From Polaribacter butkevichii (lineage in GTDB: Bacteria > Bacteroidota > Bacteroidia > Flavobacteriales > Flavobacteriaceae), in assembly GCF_038024105.1 (NCBI RefSeq), contig NZ_CP150661.1, forward strand, positions 1,569,001 through 1,633,000: a stretch of DNA of 64,000 nucleotides, in the 5' to 3' direction. The position numbers and the translations under genes are program-made. Shown here one piece after another: positions 1 to 6,773 of this stretch. The number at the start of each line of letters is the position of its first letter. Position 1 is the first letter of the stretch. The notes beneath the pieces are model-generated. The model was given only the letters and a program-made list of their open reading frames with translations, did not search any database and was not told the DNA's origin.

Positions 1-2
1 AA

Positions 3-407
3 GAATCTATAAAATCATTAAGTAATAAACCAAACATAATTAATCAAAAAAAAGAATATTATCTGTTTGGTAAAGACACTCCGTTTACATCTAAACTTTT
101 GCTTTCAATTATCACTTTTATTTTAATAGCTTTTTCTGGGTTTAAGTACATACCAAGTTATCTAAATGAAAACAGTGAACTTAAAACCGAAAGAGACGAA
201 TATAAGTTGTTCTACGAGTATTTTTTTTTAGATGCTTATTCTAAAAATAATAAAACATCTAAAAACATTGCTTCAATACTAAATGATATTCAGCAAAAAG
301 ACACGGTATTATTACGGTATGTGCATAAACTAAGTAAACAATACAATACTCAACTAAAAAAAGAAGCTTTAGAAAAACAATTAGAGGACTTAGAAAAAGG
401 AAGATGA
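3..407 (+). CDS. Putative mobilisation accessory membrane protein (5' end outside window)
   Basis: The reading frame is open from the left edge, so the N-terminus is missing; the TTG at 99 is an internal Leu codon rather than a convincing start. The visible part has a short polar N-terminal stretch, one hydrophobic segment (LLLSIITFILIAFSG, about residues 32-46 of the visible part) and a long charged C-terminal half with heptad-like character ending in KEALEKQLEDLEKGR. It overlaps the relaxase start by 4 nt (ATGA), so the two are translationally coupled. Small membrane/coiled-coil proteins directly before the relaxase are common in Bacteroidota mobilisable elements. A relaxosome accessory role is inferred from position only; I recognise no named family. 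Confidence 0.6.
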   Translation, partial: ESIKSLSNKPNIINQKKEYYLFGKDTPFTSKLLLSIITFILIAFSGFKYIPSYLNENSELKTERDEYKLFYEYFFLDAYSKNNKTSKNIASILNDIQQKDTVLLRYVHKLSKQYNTQLKKEALEKQLEDLEKGR

Positions 408-1153
408 TAACAAAGCTACAAAGTATTTCTTTTACCAAAAACGCTTTATTGTACTGTGAAAAAGGTGGAGAAGTTTTAACTACCAATAAATGTTTTGGTA
501 ATGCAAATGATATTTATAATCAAATGAAAGAAAAAGAAACACAGAATGATAGATGTACTAATAAAACGTTTCATATAAAAATTAGAGCAGCTCCAGAAGA
601 TAAAGGCAAGTTAAACAATCAAGATTGGATTGATATTGCCAATAGATATGCTTTAAAAATAGGTTTTCAAGACAATATGTTTGCAGTTTATCTACATGAA
701 AAAAACACAGATAAAGAACATATTCATATAGTGAGTACAAGGATTGGGGATAATAATTTAGCGATCTCAAATAGCTATACACATTATAAAAGTCAAGATT
801 TTTCTAGAGTAATAGAAAAAGAATATAACTTACGAAAAGTTGGTAGAAAGCTTGAAGCATTAAAAATGAATCAAGAGTTTATTCCTAATAACAAACATAC
901 TACAGACCTTAAGGAAGCTATTTTTTCTGCAATAGATATTTCAGATAGTATTGAAGATGTTGTTTTTATCCTTAAAAATAAAAATATACAAACTAAAATA
1001 GGTCGTGGTATTTCTTTTATCGATGCTAAAGGAGTAAGAAAAAAAGGCTCAGAAATAGATAGAAAACTATCTTTAAGAGGTATTGAGAAACTTTTATCTT
1101 ACGAACAACAAGAAAAACGAATGAATAAAAAAAACAGGGGTTTTAAAATGTGA
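404..1153 (+). CDS. Relaxase / mobilisation nuclease
   Basis: A 249-residue relaxase of the MobA/VirD2-like class, which nicks one strand at the origin of transfer and carries it covalently during conjugation. The key sign is the histidine metal-binding motif (EHIHIVSTRI, His106 and His108) after the usual 'AVYLHEKNTDK' strand; Tyr residues near the N-terminus could serve as the nucleophile. The protein is short: there is an N-terminal nuclease core, a charged tail and no primase or helicase domain. It overlaps the upstream membrane protein by 4 nt. No coupling protein or conjugation pore is visible, which suggests a mobilisable (IME-like) rather than self-transmissible element. The family call is firm; the MOB subclass is not resolved. 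Confidence 0.82.
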   Translation: MITKLQSISFTKNALLYCEKGGEVLTTNKCFGNANDIYNQMKEKETQNDRCTNKTFHIKIRAAPEDKGKLNNQDWIDIANRYALKIGFQDNMFAVYLHEKNTDKEHIHIVSTRIGDNNLAISNSYTHYKSQDFSRVIEKEYNLRKVGRKLEALKMNQEFIPNNKHTTDLKEAIFSAIDISDSIEDVVFILKNKNIQTKIGRGISFIDAKGVRKKGSEIDRKLSLRGIEKLLSYEQQEKRMNKKNRGFKM

Positions 1154-1317
1154 ATTTTTGATTAAAACATAGAACAATGTATAAAACTATAAATATCTAT
1201 TTATAGCTTTATACTTTTATACTTTTATAGTTTTATATACTTAGAACTTTCTTTTTTATATAAATGCACTTTTATATAAAAAGATAAACAGTACGTGACG
1301 CCTGCCGCTTAGGCTCA

Positions 1318-1377
1318 TTTTAAAAATCAGTTGATTTTTGCTAGTTAAATTAAATAAAAATCAACTGATTTTTAAAA
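1318..1377. repeat. 22-bp perfect inverted repeat, candidate oriT or terminator
   Basis: The arms at 1318-1339 and 1356-1377 are exact reverse complements (core AAAAATCAGTTGATTTTT / AAAAATCAACTGATTTTT) around a 16-nt spacer. It lies 165 bp downstream of the relaxase stop and next to a GC-richer patch. Neither arm is followed by a clean T-tract, though the arms themselves end in T or A runs. It may be a terminator, a relaxase or accessory-protein binding site near oriT, or an element end. Confidence 0.6.
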
Positions 1378-1491
1378 CGGAAAAACTAATTCTCTAGATG
1401 TATTTAAAAGATAAATATTTTATTATTGAATTACACTGAAAAAAACACACAACATAACCTATTTAAAATCAGTAAATTATGTTTTTTACAT

Positions 1492-1582
1492 AAATTAGAA
1501 ATCAATTACAAAGAAAAATACTTGTTTTTTAATTATAAATACCACTATCTTTGTATCAAATTAGAAAACGATTACAAAGAAA
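1492..1582. repeat. Pair of 25-bp near-identical direct repeats flanking a promoter
   Basis: AAATTAGAAA-N3-ATTACAAAGAAA occurs at 1492-1516 and again at 1558-1582, with 23 of 25 bases identical and starts 66 bp apart. The first copy lies just upstream of the -33 box and the second lies in the leader immediately before the ATG at 1587. Placement on both sides of a promoter suggests operator sites or a duplicated leader; no regulator for them is identified here. Confidence 0.65.
1522..1553 (+). promoter_or_regulatory. Bacteroidota-type promoter of the half-hsdS gene
   Basis: TTG at 1522-1524 is followed after 21 nt by TATCTTTG at 1546-1553, matching the Bacteroidota sigma-factor consensus TTG-N~19-TAnnTTTG. 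Transcription would start near 1557-1560, leaving a leader of about 27 nt that contains the second copy of the direct repeat. Confidence 0.6.
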
Positions 1583-1586
1583 TTTT

Positions 1587-2156
1587 ATGACAAACATTAA
1601 TCAAATAGCAGAAGTTCAATTTGGACTTTATAAGAAAAAAAGCAAGGATGGAGATACCAAATATCTTACTACTGGCCATTTTGATAATTTCTTAAATCCA
1701 ACGCTATTTGATGATAGTTTCATCAAAATTACAGGTAAAGATACAAAATTTTTACTACAACCTAATGATGTGATTCTTACTGGAAAAGGACAACGAATTT
1801 TTGCCTGGAGTTACAATGAGTCATTTGGCAAAGTTGTTCCTAGCTCATTATTTTACATTATTAGAGCAGATGCAACATTGATTGACAGTCGCTATTTGGC
1901 TGCTGTACTTAATTCTGAACGAAAAAGATACGAGTTAGAATTGCTTGGTGTGGGTTCTTCTATAACATCTATTGCTAAAAACGATGTTTTAGATTTTGAA
2001 ATACCGCTACCGAGTTTAGAAGAACAACAAAAAGTTATTGATGTACTAGATCTTCTTGAAGAAGAAATAGCATTAACAAACGAACTATTAGAAAAGAAAA
2101 AAGCGCTGAAAAAGGGAATTTTAAACGAATTAATAACAAATAAAATGAAACTGTAA
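1587..2156 (+). CDS. Half-size type I restriction specificity protein (HsdS-like)
   Basis: A 189-residue protein with a single target-recognition domain (about residues 1-140) followed by one conserved helical spacer (LPSLEEQQKVIDVL to the C-terminus), i.e. half of a normal HsdS. The EQQK helix and charged coiled-coil tail are typical of S subunits. I start it at ATG 1587, downstream of a good promoter, rather than at the in-frame TTG 1551, which lies inside the -7 box. Half-S proteins can dimerise to recognise palindromic sites or pair with another S subunit. It is separated from the main hsd operon by an antisense small RNA and is not a fragment of the full HsdS at 4130, whose sequence differs. 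It could supply an alternative specificity or be a relic of another system. Confidence 0.72.
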   Translation: MTNINQIAEVQFGLYKKKSKDGDTKYLTTGHFDNFLNPTLFDDSFIKITGKDTKFLLQPNDVILTGKGQRIFAWSYNESFGKVVPSSLFYIIRADATLIDSRYLAAVLNSERKRYELELLGVGSSITSIAKNDVLDFEIPLPSLEEQQKVIDVLDLLEEEIALTNELLEKKKALKKGILNELITNKMKL

Positions 2157-2161
2157 GACAT

Positions 2162-2195
2162 AAAAAAAGCCTTTAAAGCTGGTCGCCTTGAAGAC
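2162..2195 (-). terminator. Intrinsic terminator of small RNA A
   Basis: On the minus strand GTCTTCAAGGC pairs with GCTTTAAAGGC around the loop GACCA (hairpin 2169-2195; G-U pairs and one C/A mismatch), followed at once by T7 (2168-2162). The T-tract orientation shows that it terminates leftward transcription. It would also catch transcription entering the end of the half-hsdS gene. Confidence 0.6.
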
Positions 2196-2288
2196 TTTAG
2201 ATTGGTATTGTTTATACTCAGTGGCTTGTCACCGAACTGAAATTAACAATGTTCTTGGAAAAACAAAAGTATACCAATCTTATGACAT
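2162..2288 (-). ncRNA. Predicted small RNA A (minus strand)
   Basis: On the minus strand a TAATTTTG box (2291-2298) is followed by about 125 nt of non-coding, strongly structured sequence ending in a hairpin plus seven T residues (2162-2195). Within it, AGATTGGTAT (minus strand, 2280-2271) pairs with ATACCAATCT (2208-2199) to close a long-range stem that encloses an inner stem (CAGT/ACTG with GG/CC). No ORF of note exists on this strand. It lies between the half-hsdS and the DUF2188 gene, antisense in direction. A relation to a known Rfam flavobacterial motif such as Flavo-1 is possible but unchecked. Confidence 0.55.
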
Positions 2289-2290
2289 AT

Positions 2291-2298
2291 CAAAATTA
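2291..2298 (-). promoter_or_regulatory. -7 box of small RNA A
   Basis: TAATTTTG on the minus strand matches TAnnTTTG. There is no TTG at the ideal -33 distance (TAA sits at 2320-2318), so the upstream box is degenerate. The sequence just downstream, NN-ATGTCAT, is the same as that after the promoter of small RNA B. Confidence 0.5.
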
Positions 2299-2367
2299 CG
2301 ATGTGTATAGACTCGGATTAACACACTCTACTCCGAGATATTGAGTGTATTTTTAAATTATAGTAAA

Positions 2368-2592
2368 ATGAGTAATACTAGACACGTAGTCCCAAACCAA
2401 GATGGTGGTTGGGATTCTAAAAAAGGAGGAGCAAAAAGAGCTTCAAAAAACTTTGAAACAAAGAAAGAAGCTGTAGATTATAGCAGAGAACTTTCTAAGA
2501 AGCAAAAAACGGAATTAGTCATTCATAAAAAGGATGGCAAAATTCAGAGAAAAGATTCTCACGGAAACGACAACTTTCCTCCAAAAGGCTAA
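2368..2592 (+). CDS. DUF2188 domain protein
   Basis: A 74-residue basic protein starting MSNTRHVVPNQDGGW, with lone Trp and Gly-rich turns, a central Lys/Ala segment and a short C-terminal tail (GNDNFPPKG). This is the DUF2188 pattern, a small family often found beside type I restriction genes and in phage or plasmid cargo. I prefer ATG 2368 to the in-frame TTG 2341 because the family normally begins at this Met-Ser-x-x-x-His-Val segment. Function is unknown. It precedes hsdM but is separated from it by a strong hairpin, so it may be expressed separately. Confidence 0.75.
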   Translation: MSNTRHVVPNQDGGWDSKKGGAKRASKNFETKKEAVDYSRELSKKQKTELVIHKKDGKIQRKDSHGNDNFPPKG

Positions 2593-2601
2593 TTAACTAA
2601 T

Positions 2602-2630
2602 AAGGAGCGATAGGAAACTATCGCTCCTTT
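2602..2630 (+). terminator. Strong hairpin between DUF2188 gene and hsdM
   Basis: A perfect 12-bp stem (AAGGAGCGATAG / CTATCGCTCCTT, 2602-2613 and 2618-2629) with a GAAA tetraloop, followed by only a short T run and then A residues. It lies 14 nt before the hsdM start codon. It may end the DUF2188 transcript, attenuate entry into hsdM, or sit in the hsdM leader and affect its translation. Confidence 0.6.
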
Positions 2631-2643
2631 AAAAAAATAAAAA

Positions 2644-4128
2644 ATGAGTAAACTAACACAAAGCGATATCAACAATAAAGTATGGAAAGCCTGCGATACC
2701 TTTAGAGGCACTGTAGATGCAGGGCAATACAAAGACTACATACTTACAATGCTCTTTATTAAATACATAAGCGATGTAAACAAAGAGAAGAAAACCGAAT
2801 ACGAGAAAAAGTATAATGGAGATAAAATGCGTATAGAACGTGCTTTAAAACACGAGCGTTTTTCGTTGCCTGAAAAATCGTCTTTTGATTATCTATATGA
2901 AAAACGTAACGAAAGCAATTTAGGAGACCTAATTAATATTGGACTAGAAGCATTAGAAGAAGCCAATAGAAGCAAACTAGAAAAGGTGTTTAGAAACATC
3001 GATTATAATAGTGAATCGAATCTTGGAGAAACAACAGATAGAAACAGACGTTTACAGCATCTTCTAAATGATTTTAAAGCATTAGACTTAAGACCTTCTA
3101 ATCTAAATAATAACGATGTTATTGGTGATGCTTACGAGTATTTAATAGGGAACTTTGCTGCTGGCGCAGGTAAAAAGGCTGGTGAATTCTATACAGCTTC
3201 ACAAGTATCGCAATTATTGGCAAAATTAGTAGAACCAAAAGCAGGAGATCGTATTTGCGACCCAACTTGTGGTTCTGGTTCGCTGTTGCTTAAAGTAGCA
3301 AAAGAAGTAGGCAGTACTAATGTTTCGCTGAATGGGCAAGAAGTAAATGGTTCTACTTATGCTTTAGCACGTATGAATATGTTTTTGCACGAAATGGATA
3401 ATGCCACTATAGAATGGGGTGACACCTTAAACTCGCCAAAATTGGTTGAGAATGATGCTTTAATGAAATTTGATATAGTCGTAGCCAATCCACCGTTTTC
3501 TTTAGATAAATGGGGAGCAGAAGATGCTTCTTCTGATAGATACAGCCGTTTTCATAGAGGTGTACCACCTAAAAGCAAAGGTGATTATGCATTTATTACC
3601 CATATGATAGAAACCTTAAACGAACACGGAAAAGCGGGTGTTATTTTACCTCACGGAGTTTTATTTAGAGGAAGTAGCGAAGGTAAAATACGTAAGCAAT
3701 TGATTGATGAAAATTTATTAAAAGCTGTGGTTGGTTTGCCCGCAAATTTATTTTACGGTACAGGTATTCCTGCTTCTATCTTAATTTTTGATAAAAATAA
3801 AGGAGACAATACAGAGGTGTTATTTATTGATGCCAGTAATGAGTTTGAGAATGGTAAAAACCAAAATCGGTTACGCGATGAAGATGTTGACAAAATTTAC
3901 AACACCTTTTCTGAATGGAAAACAGTTGATAAATACAGCCACATTGCTACATTAGAAGAAATACAAGAGAACGACTACAACCTTAATATTCCTAGATATG
4001 TTGATACGTTTGTTGAAGAAGAGCCTGTTGATATTGTAGAAACTCAAAAAGAGATAGTTGCCTTGAAAGCGAAATTAAATGAGGTAGAAAGCCAAATGGA
4101 AGTTTATCTTAAAGAAATGGGATATTAA
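2644..4128 (+). CDS. hsdM: Type I restriction-modification DNA methyltransferase subunit
   Basis: A 494-residue N6-adenine methyltransferase (HsdM). The N-terminal helical HsdM domain covers about residues 1-135 and the SAM-dependent methylase domain the rest. Motif I is DPTCGSG (206-212), the SAM site, and motif IV is NPPF (282-285), the catalytic motif for adenine N6 methylation. The C-terminal coiled coil contacts HsdS. It works as M2S with HsdS (4130) and as R2M2S with HsdR (6774). The hsdS start follows after 1 nt, so the two are co-translated. Length and motifs are normal, and the methylase looks intact. Confidence 0.95.
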   Translation: MSKLTQSDINNKVWKACDTFRGTVDAGQYKDYILTMLFIKYISDVNKEKKTEYEKKYNGDKMRIERALKHERFSLPEKSSFDYLYEKRNESNLGDLINIGLEALEEANRSKLEKVFRNIDYNSESNLGETTDRNRRLQHLLNDFKALDLRPSNLNNNDVIGDAYEYLIGNFAAGAGKKAGEFYTASQVSQLLAKLVEPKAGDRICDPTCGSGSLLLKVAKEVGSTNVSLNGQEVNGSTYALARMNMFLHEMDNATIEWGDTLNSPKLVENDALMKFDIVVANPPFSLDKWGAEDASSDRYSRFHRGVPPKSKGDYAFITHMIETLNEHGKAGVILPHGVLFRGSSEGKIRKQLIDENLLKAVVGLPANLFYGTGIPASILIFDKNKGDNTEVLFIDASNEFENGKNQNRLRDEDVDKIYNTFSEWKTVDKYSHIATLEEIQENDYNLNIPRYVDTFVEEEPVDIVETQKEIVALKAKLNEVESQMEVYLKEMGY

Positions 4129-4129
4129 T

Positions 4130-5356
4130 ATGGTGCGAGATATTAAAGATTATAAAAAATCGAAAATCGGGTTGATACCTAAAAACTGGGATATTAAAAG
4201 GGTGGCAGAAGTCACAAAAGTATACGATGGTACTCACGCAACTCCCAACTACGTTAAGTCAGGAGTCCCTTTTTATAGTGTTGAACATATTTCTAAAAAT
4301 GATTTTTCAAAAACAAAATATATTTCAGAGGAAGTATTTCATAAGGAAAGTAAAAGGGTAATTCTAGAAAAAGGAGACATTCTAATGACTAGAATCGGAG
4401 ATGTTGGCACAGCAAAACTTATAGATTGGGATGTTCGTGCTTCGTTTTATGTGAGTTTAGCATTATTCAAGAAAAGTGAAAATTTTGATTCTAAGTATTT
4501 TGAATTGTTTATCAATTCAAATATTTTCCAGAAAGAAATAAATCAAAGAATGATACACGTAGCTTTTCCTAAGAAAATAAATTTAGGCGAAATAGGTAAA
4601 TGTTATGTTTCCCTACCGCCTTTAAAAGAACAACAAAAAATAGCTCAAATCCTCTCACAATGGGATGAAGCTATAGAAACAACACAAAACCTTATTGAGC
4701 AACTACAGTTGCGTAAAAAAGGATTAACGCAAGAGGTGTTGACTGGTAAAAAACGTTTGGCCGGATACATTGATAAGTGGAAGAAAATAAGTATTGGAGA
4801 TGTTGCCACCCAATTCACTGACAAGAATAAAGATAATGAAGATATTGAAGTACTGTCCTGCACTAAATACAATGGTTTAGTTCCATCACTAGAGTATTTT
4901 GGAAGAAAAGTTTATGGTGATGATTTGAGCAAGTACAAAATTGTACCAAGAAACTATTTTGCCTATGCAACTAATCACATTGAAGAAGGTTCTATTGGTT
5001 ATCAAAATATTTGGGATAAAGGTTTAGTAAGTCCTATGTATACGGTATTCAAAACAGATAACAGTATTGATGATTCGTTTTTCTTTCGACTTTTAAAGAC
5101 AGATAGAATGATATATAGTTATCAGAGTAATATGTCTGGCTCAATAGCAAGAAGAGGTGGATTAAGATGGAGTGTTTTTGAAACTTTGATTATTAAAATT
5201 CCATCTTACGAAGAGCAAGTTTCTATCGCTAATTTTTTTGATAAAGTAGATGAGGAAATAGAGACAGCTACTAAAAAATTAGAAAGTCTTAAACAACAGA
5301 AAAAAGGTTTAATGCAGCAATTATTAACGGGTAAAAAGCGGGTAAAAATAGATTAA
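4130..5356 (+). CDS. hsdS: Type I restriction-modification specificity subunit
   Basis: A 408-residue full-length HsdS that dictates the bipartite DNA target. Its layout is TRD1 (about 1-155), conserved helix 1 (LPPLKEQQKIAQIL to LTGKKRLAG), TRD2 (about 215-350) and conserved helix 2 (EEQVSIANFFDKV to LTGKKRVKID). The repeated LTGKKR at the end of each helix shows the internal two-fold repeat. Its start is 1 nt after hsdM, and DUF3800 begins 1 nt after its stop. TRD sequences are not diagnostic of the target. No inverted second hsdS copy for phase variation is visible. Confidence 0.93.
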   Translation: MVRDIKDYKKSKIGLIPKNWDIKRVAEVTKVYDGTHATPNYVKSGVPFYSVEHISKNDFSKTKYISEEVFHKESKRVILEKGDILMTRIGDVGTAKLIDWDVRASFYVSLALFKKSENFDSKYFELFINSNIFQKEINQRMIHVAFPKKINLGEIGKCYVSLPPLKEQQKIAQILSQWDEAIETTQNLIEQLQLRKKGLTQEVLTGKKRLAGYIDKWKKISIGDVATQFTDKNKDNEDIEVLSCTKYNGLVPSLEYFGRKVYGDDLSKYKIVPRNYFAYATNHIEEGSIGYQNIWDKGLVSPMYTVFKTDNSIDDSFFFRLLKTDRMIYSYQSNMSGSIARRGGLRWSVFETLIIKIPSYEEQVSIANFFDKVDEEIETATKKLESLKQQKKGLMQQLLTGKKRVKID

Positions 5357-5357
5357 T

Positions 5358-6095
5358 ATGGCAACAGCATACCAACATAACATTTATATAGATGAAAGCT
5401 GTCATTTAGAGAATGACATACACCCATTAATGTGTATTGGTTATACCAAAATAGCATCTAAAGATTATGTTTTGTATAAAAATGAGCTTAAAAAAATTAA
5501 ATTAAAATTTAAAGCGCCTACAGAAATTAAATGGAATAAACTCTCTAATAATCGTTTACCATTTTATAAAGCGATTATAGATTTCTTTTTTGAAAACAAT
5601 ATAGAATTTAGAGCCATTTTGGTAAAAAACAAAGCACAACTAGACCATTCTAAATTCAATAGAGGCGACCACAACTCGTTTTACTACACACTTGTTTTTT
5701 TGTTACTGAGAAACCCTTGGGTAAACTATTTAGAAAATCCACATAAGGTAGTTTTAGACATTAAAGATACCAGAGGTAAAGAACGCTTAACCAAGTTAGA
5801 CAAGCGTTTAAATGAAGAATACAGGCAAAAATACAATAGAGATTCTCCTTTTAATTTTTTTCAGCACATCCGCTCAGACGAAAATGAATTTTTGCAATTA
5901 GCCGATTTTTTTATTGGTGCCATAACCTATAAAGCAAGAGGCTTGCATTTACTAGCAACATCATCACAGGTAAAAAAAGATATTGTAGCGTATTTAGAAC
6001 AAAAATCTGGTTATCAGTTAGACGATGGTACAGCTCCGTTTGAAGAGAAGTTTAATATTTTCGATTTTCAAATTCAAACTCAAAACAAACAGTAA
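5358..6095 (+). CDS. DUF3800 domain protein in hsd operon
   Basis: A 245-residue protein with the DUF3800 signature: an N-terminal acidic strand (YIDESC), a central Asp strand (VVLDIKDTRG) and a late LQLADFFIGAI segment with a conserved Asp. These acidic residues are spaced as in RNase H-like nuclease folds, so a nuclease activity is plausible but unproven. DUF3800 genes recur in restriction and other defence loci. It begins 1 nt after hsdS, and its stop TAA overlaps the ATG of the next gene (TAATG), so hsdM, hsdS, this gene and the next form one tightly coupled unit interrupting the usual hsdS-hsdR order. Confidence 0.78.
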   Translation: MATAYQHNIYIDESCHLENDIHPLMCIGYTKIASKDYVLYKNELKKIKLKFKAPTEIKWNKLSNNRLPFYKAIIDFFFENNIEFRAILVKNKAQLDHSKFNRGDHNSFYYTLVFLLLRNPWVNYLENPHKVVLDIKDTRGKERLTKLDKRLNEEYRQKYNRDSPFNFFQHIRSDENEFLQLADFFIGAITYKARGLHLLATSSQVKKDIVAYLEQKSGYQLDDGTAPFEEKFNIFDFQIQTQNKQ

Positions 6096-6607
6096 TGAAT
6101 TATTTTGAGGAAGAACACGAGTTAGACCTTGTAGAAGATTTATTTGAATATTTAGACCTAGATGGACCAGATAAGGAACAAATGTATAAACTCTATGGTG
6201 TGTTTAAAAAAGATATGATAGACGAACCTATTTTTATCAACAAGATACAAGTAGCTTATGATAAAAGGAAGTCAAGACATCCTTTGTTTAAAGGAAAACC
6301 TGTTGGTTTTGAGCATATTTGCACTAGAGAAAGTAAGCATTCTAAAAAACGATATTTTGACCCTGAAAGAACGAATAAAATTCACTGGATAAAGCCAGTA
6401 ATTCATTTTAAAGAAGATGCTAGAGTTCGTTATTTTGAGCGTGTACATGCTAATGGTAAAAACCAACAATACTATTGGTTACACGAAAAAGATTATGTGG
6501 TAATTATTAGAGAAATAACCACTAATTTACAGCTAGTTACAGCGTTTAAAGTAGATGAATTAGAAAAACCAAGATTTAATAATTGGTATAATGATTACAA
6601 AAATTAA
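6095..6607 (+). CDS. Uncharacterised protein, possible BECR-fold nuclease
   Basis: A 170-residue protein I cannot assign firmly. After an acidic N-terminus (EEEHELDLVEDLFEYLDLDG) there is a basic core with GFEHICTRES, a FDPERTNKIHWIKPVI segment, an aromatic strand (YYWLHEKDYVVIIRE) and a closing LVTAF strand. A histidine near the start of the core, Arg/Lys residues and a final strand ending V-T-A-[FY] resemble the Barnase/EndoU/ColicinE5/RelE (BECR) RNase fold seen in phage and toxin proteins. Translation is coupled to the DUF3800 gene (TAATG). A nuclease or toxin-like effector with the DUF3800 partner is an inference. Its stop abuts the terminator of small RNA B on the opposite strand. Confidence 0.5.
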   Translation: MNYFEEEHELDLVEDLFEYLDLDGPDKEQMYKLYGVFKKDMIDEPIFINKIQVAYDKRKSRHPLFKGKPVGFEHICTRESKHSKKRYFDPERTNKIHWIKPVIHFKEDARVRYFERVHANGKNQQYYWLHEKDYVVIIREITTNLQLVTAFKVDELEKPRFNNWYNDYKN

Positions 6608-6611
6608 AGAC

Positions 6612-6640
6612 AAAAAAAAACCTCACTTCGTAAGCGAGGT
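6612..6640 (-). terminator. Intrinsic terminator of small RNA B
   Basis: On the minus strand ACCTC-G-CTT pairs with AAG-T-GAGGT around a short loop (6620-6640), followed by T9 (6620-6612). The T-tract is only on the minus-strand side, so it serves leftward transcription; on the plus strand the hairpin lies 12 nt after the upstream stop codon without a U-tract. Confidence 0.7.
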
Positions 6641-6711
6641 ACGTATCTTAAGGCAATACGACTGATGCAACAAGTGCTAAGCCAAGTCCTTTACCCTTTG
6701 GGTAATGACAT
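6612..6711 (-). ncRNA. Predicted small RNA B (minus strand)
   Basis: About 100 nt of non-coding sequence is bounded by an exact Bacteroidota promoter (TTG-N19-TAATTTTG, 6743-6714) and an intrinsic terminator (6640-6612) on the minus strand. Internal hairpins include TTACCC/GGGTAA (6691-6705) and GTAT/ATAC around 6645-6660. It fills the gap between the BECR-like gene and hsdR and is divergent from hsdR. The conserved promoter, start block and terminator make transcription likely. Function is unknown: it could regulate hsdR or the nuclease-like gene, or be a general trans-acting RNA. Rfam comparison is needed. Confidence 0.66.
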
Positions 6712-6713
6712 TG

Positions 6714-6743
6714 CAAAATTACAAAAATTTGTAATACAAACAA
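6714..6743 (-). promoter_or_regulatory. Promoter of small RNA B
   Basis: Minus strand: TTG at 6743-6741, 19 nt, then TAATTTTG at 6721-6714. This is an exact match to the Bacteroidota consensus TTG-N19-TAnnTTTG. It lies 30 bp upstream of hsdR and points away from it. Confidence 0.68.
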
Positions 6744-6773
6744 AGTTATTAACAATAATGTAAAAAATATACT

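Larger units (their letters stand above)
1154..1586. other. AT-rich gap between relaxase and half-hsdS
   Basis: This 433-bp stretch has no credible gene. It holds runs of TTTATAC/TTTATAG words (about 1195-1245), a GC-richer patch (about 1291-1316: GTACGTGACGCCTGCCGC and following), a long perfect inverted repeat (1318-1377), and then the promoter and paired direct repeats of the half-hsdS gene. The GC-rich patch beside an inverted repeat next to a relaxase gene is the kind of place where an origin of transfer could lie; that is inference. Confidence 0.6.

Noticed and set aside
259..486. Minus-strand 75-residue ORF opposite the mobilisation genes
   Set aside because: It is a shadow of two well-supported plus-strand genes with no start signal or family resemblance.
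1551..1586. Upstream TTG start for the half-HsdS
   Set aside because: TTG 1551 lies inside the -7 promoter box (TATCTTTG), so it would not be in the mRNA; ATG 1587 is preferred.
4130..5356. Invertible hsdS phase-variation cassette with the half-hsdS
   Set aside because: The two S genes are in the same orientation, differ in sequence, and no inverted repeats or local recombinase flank them.
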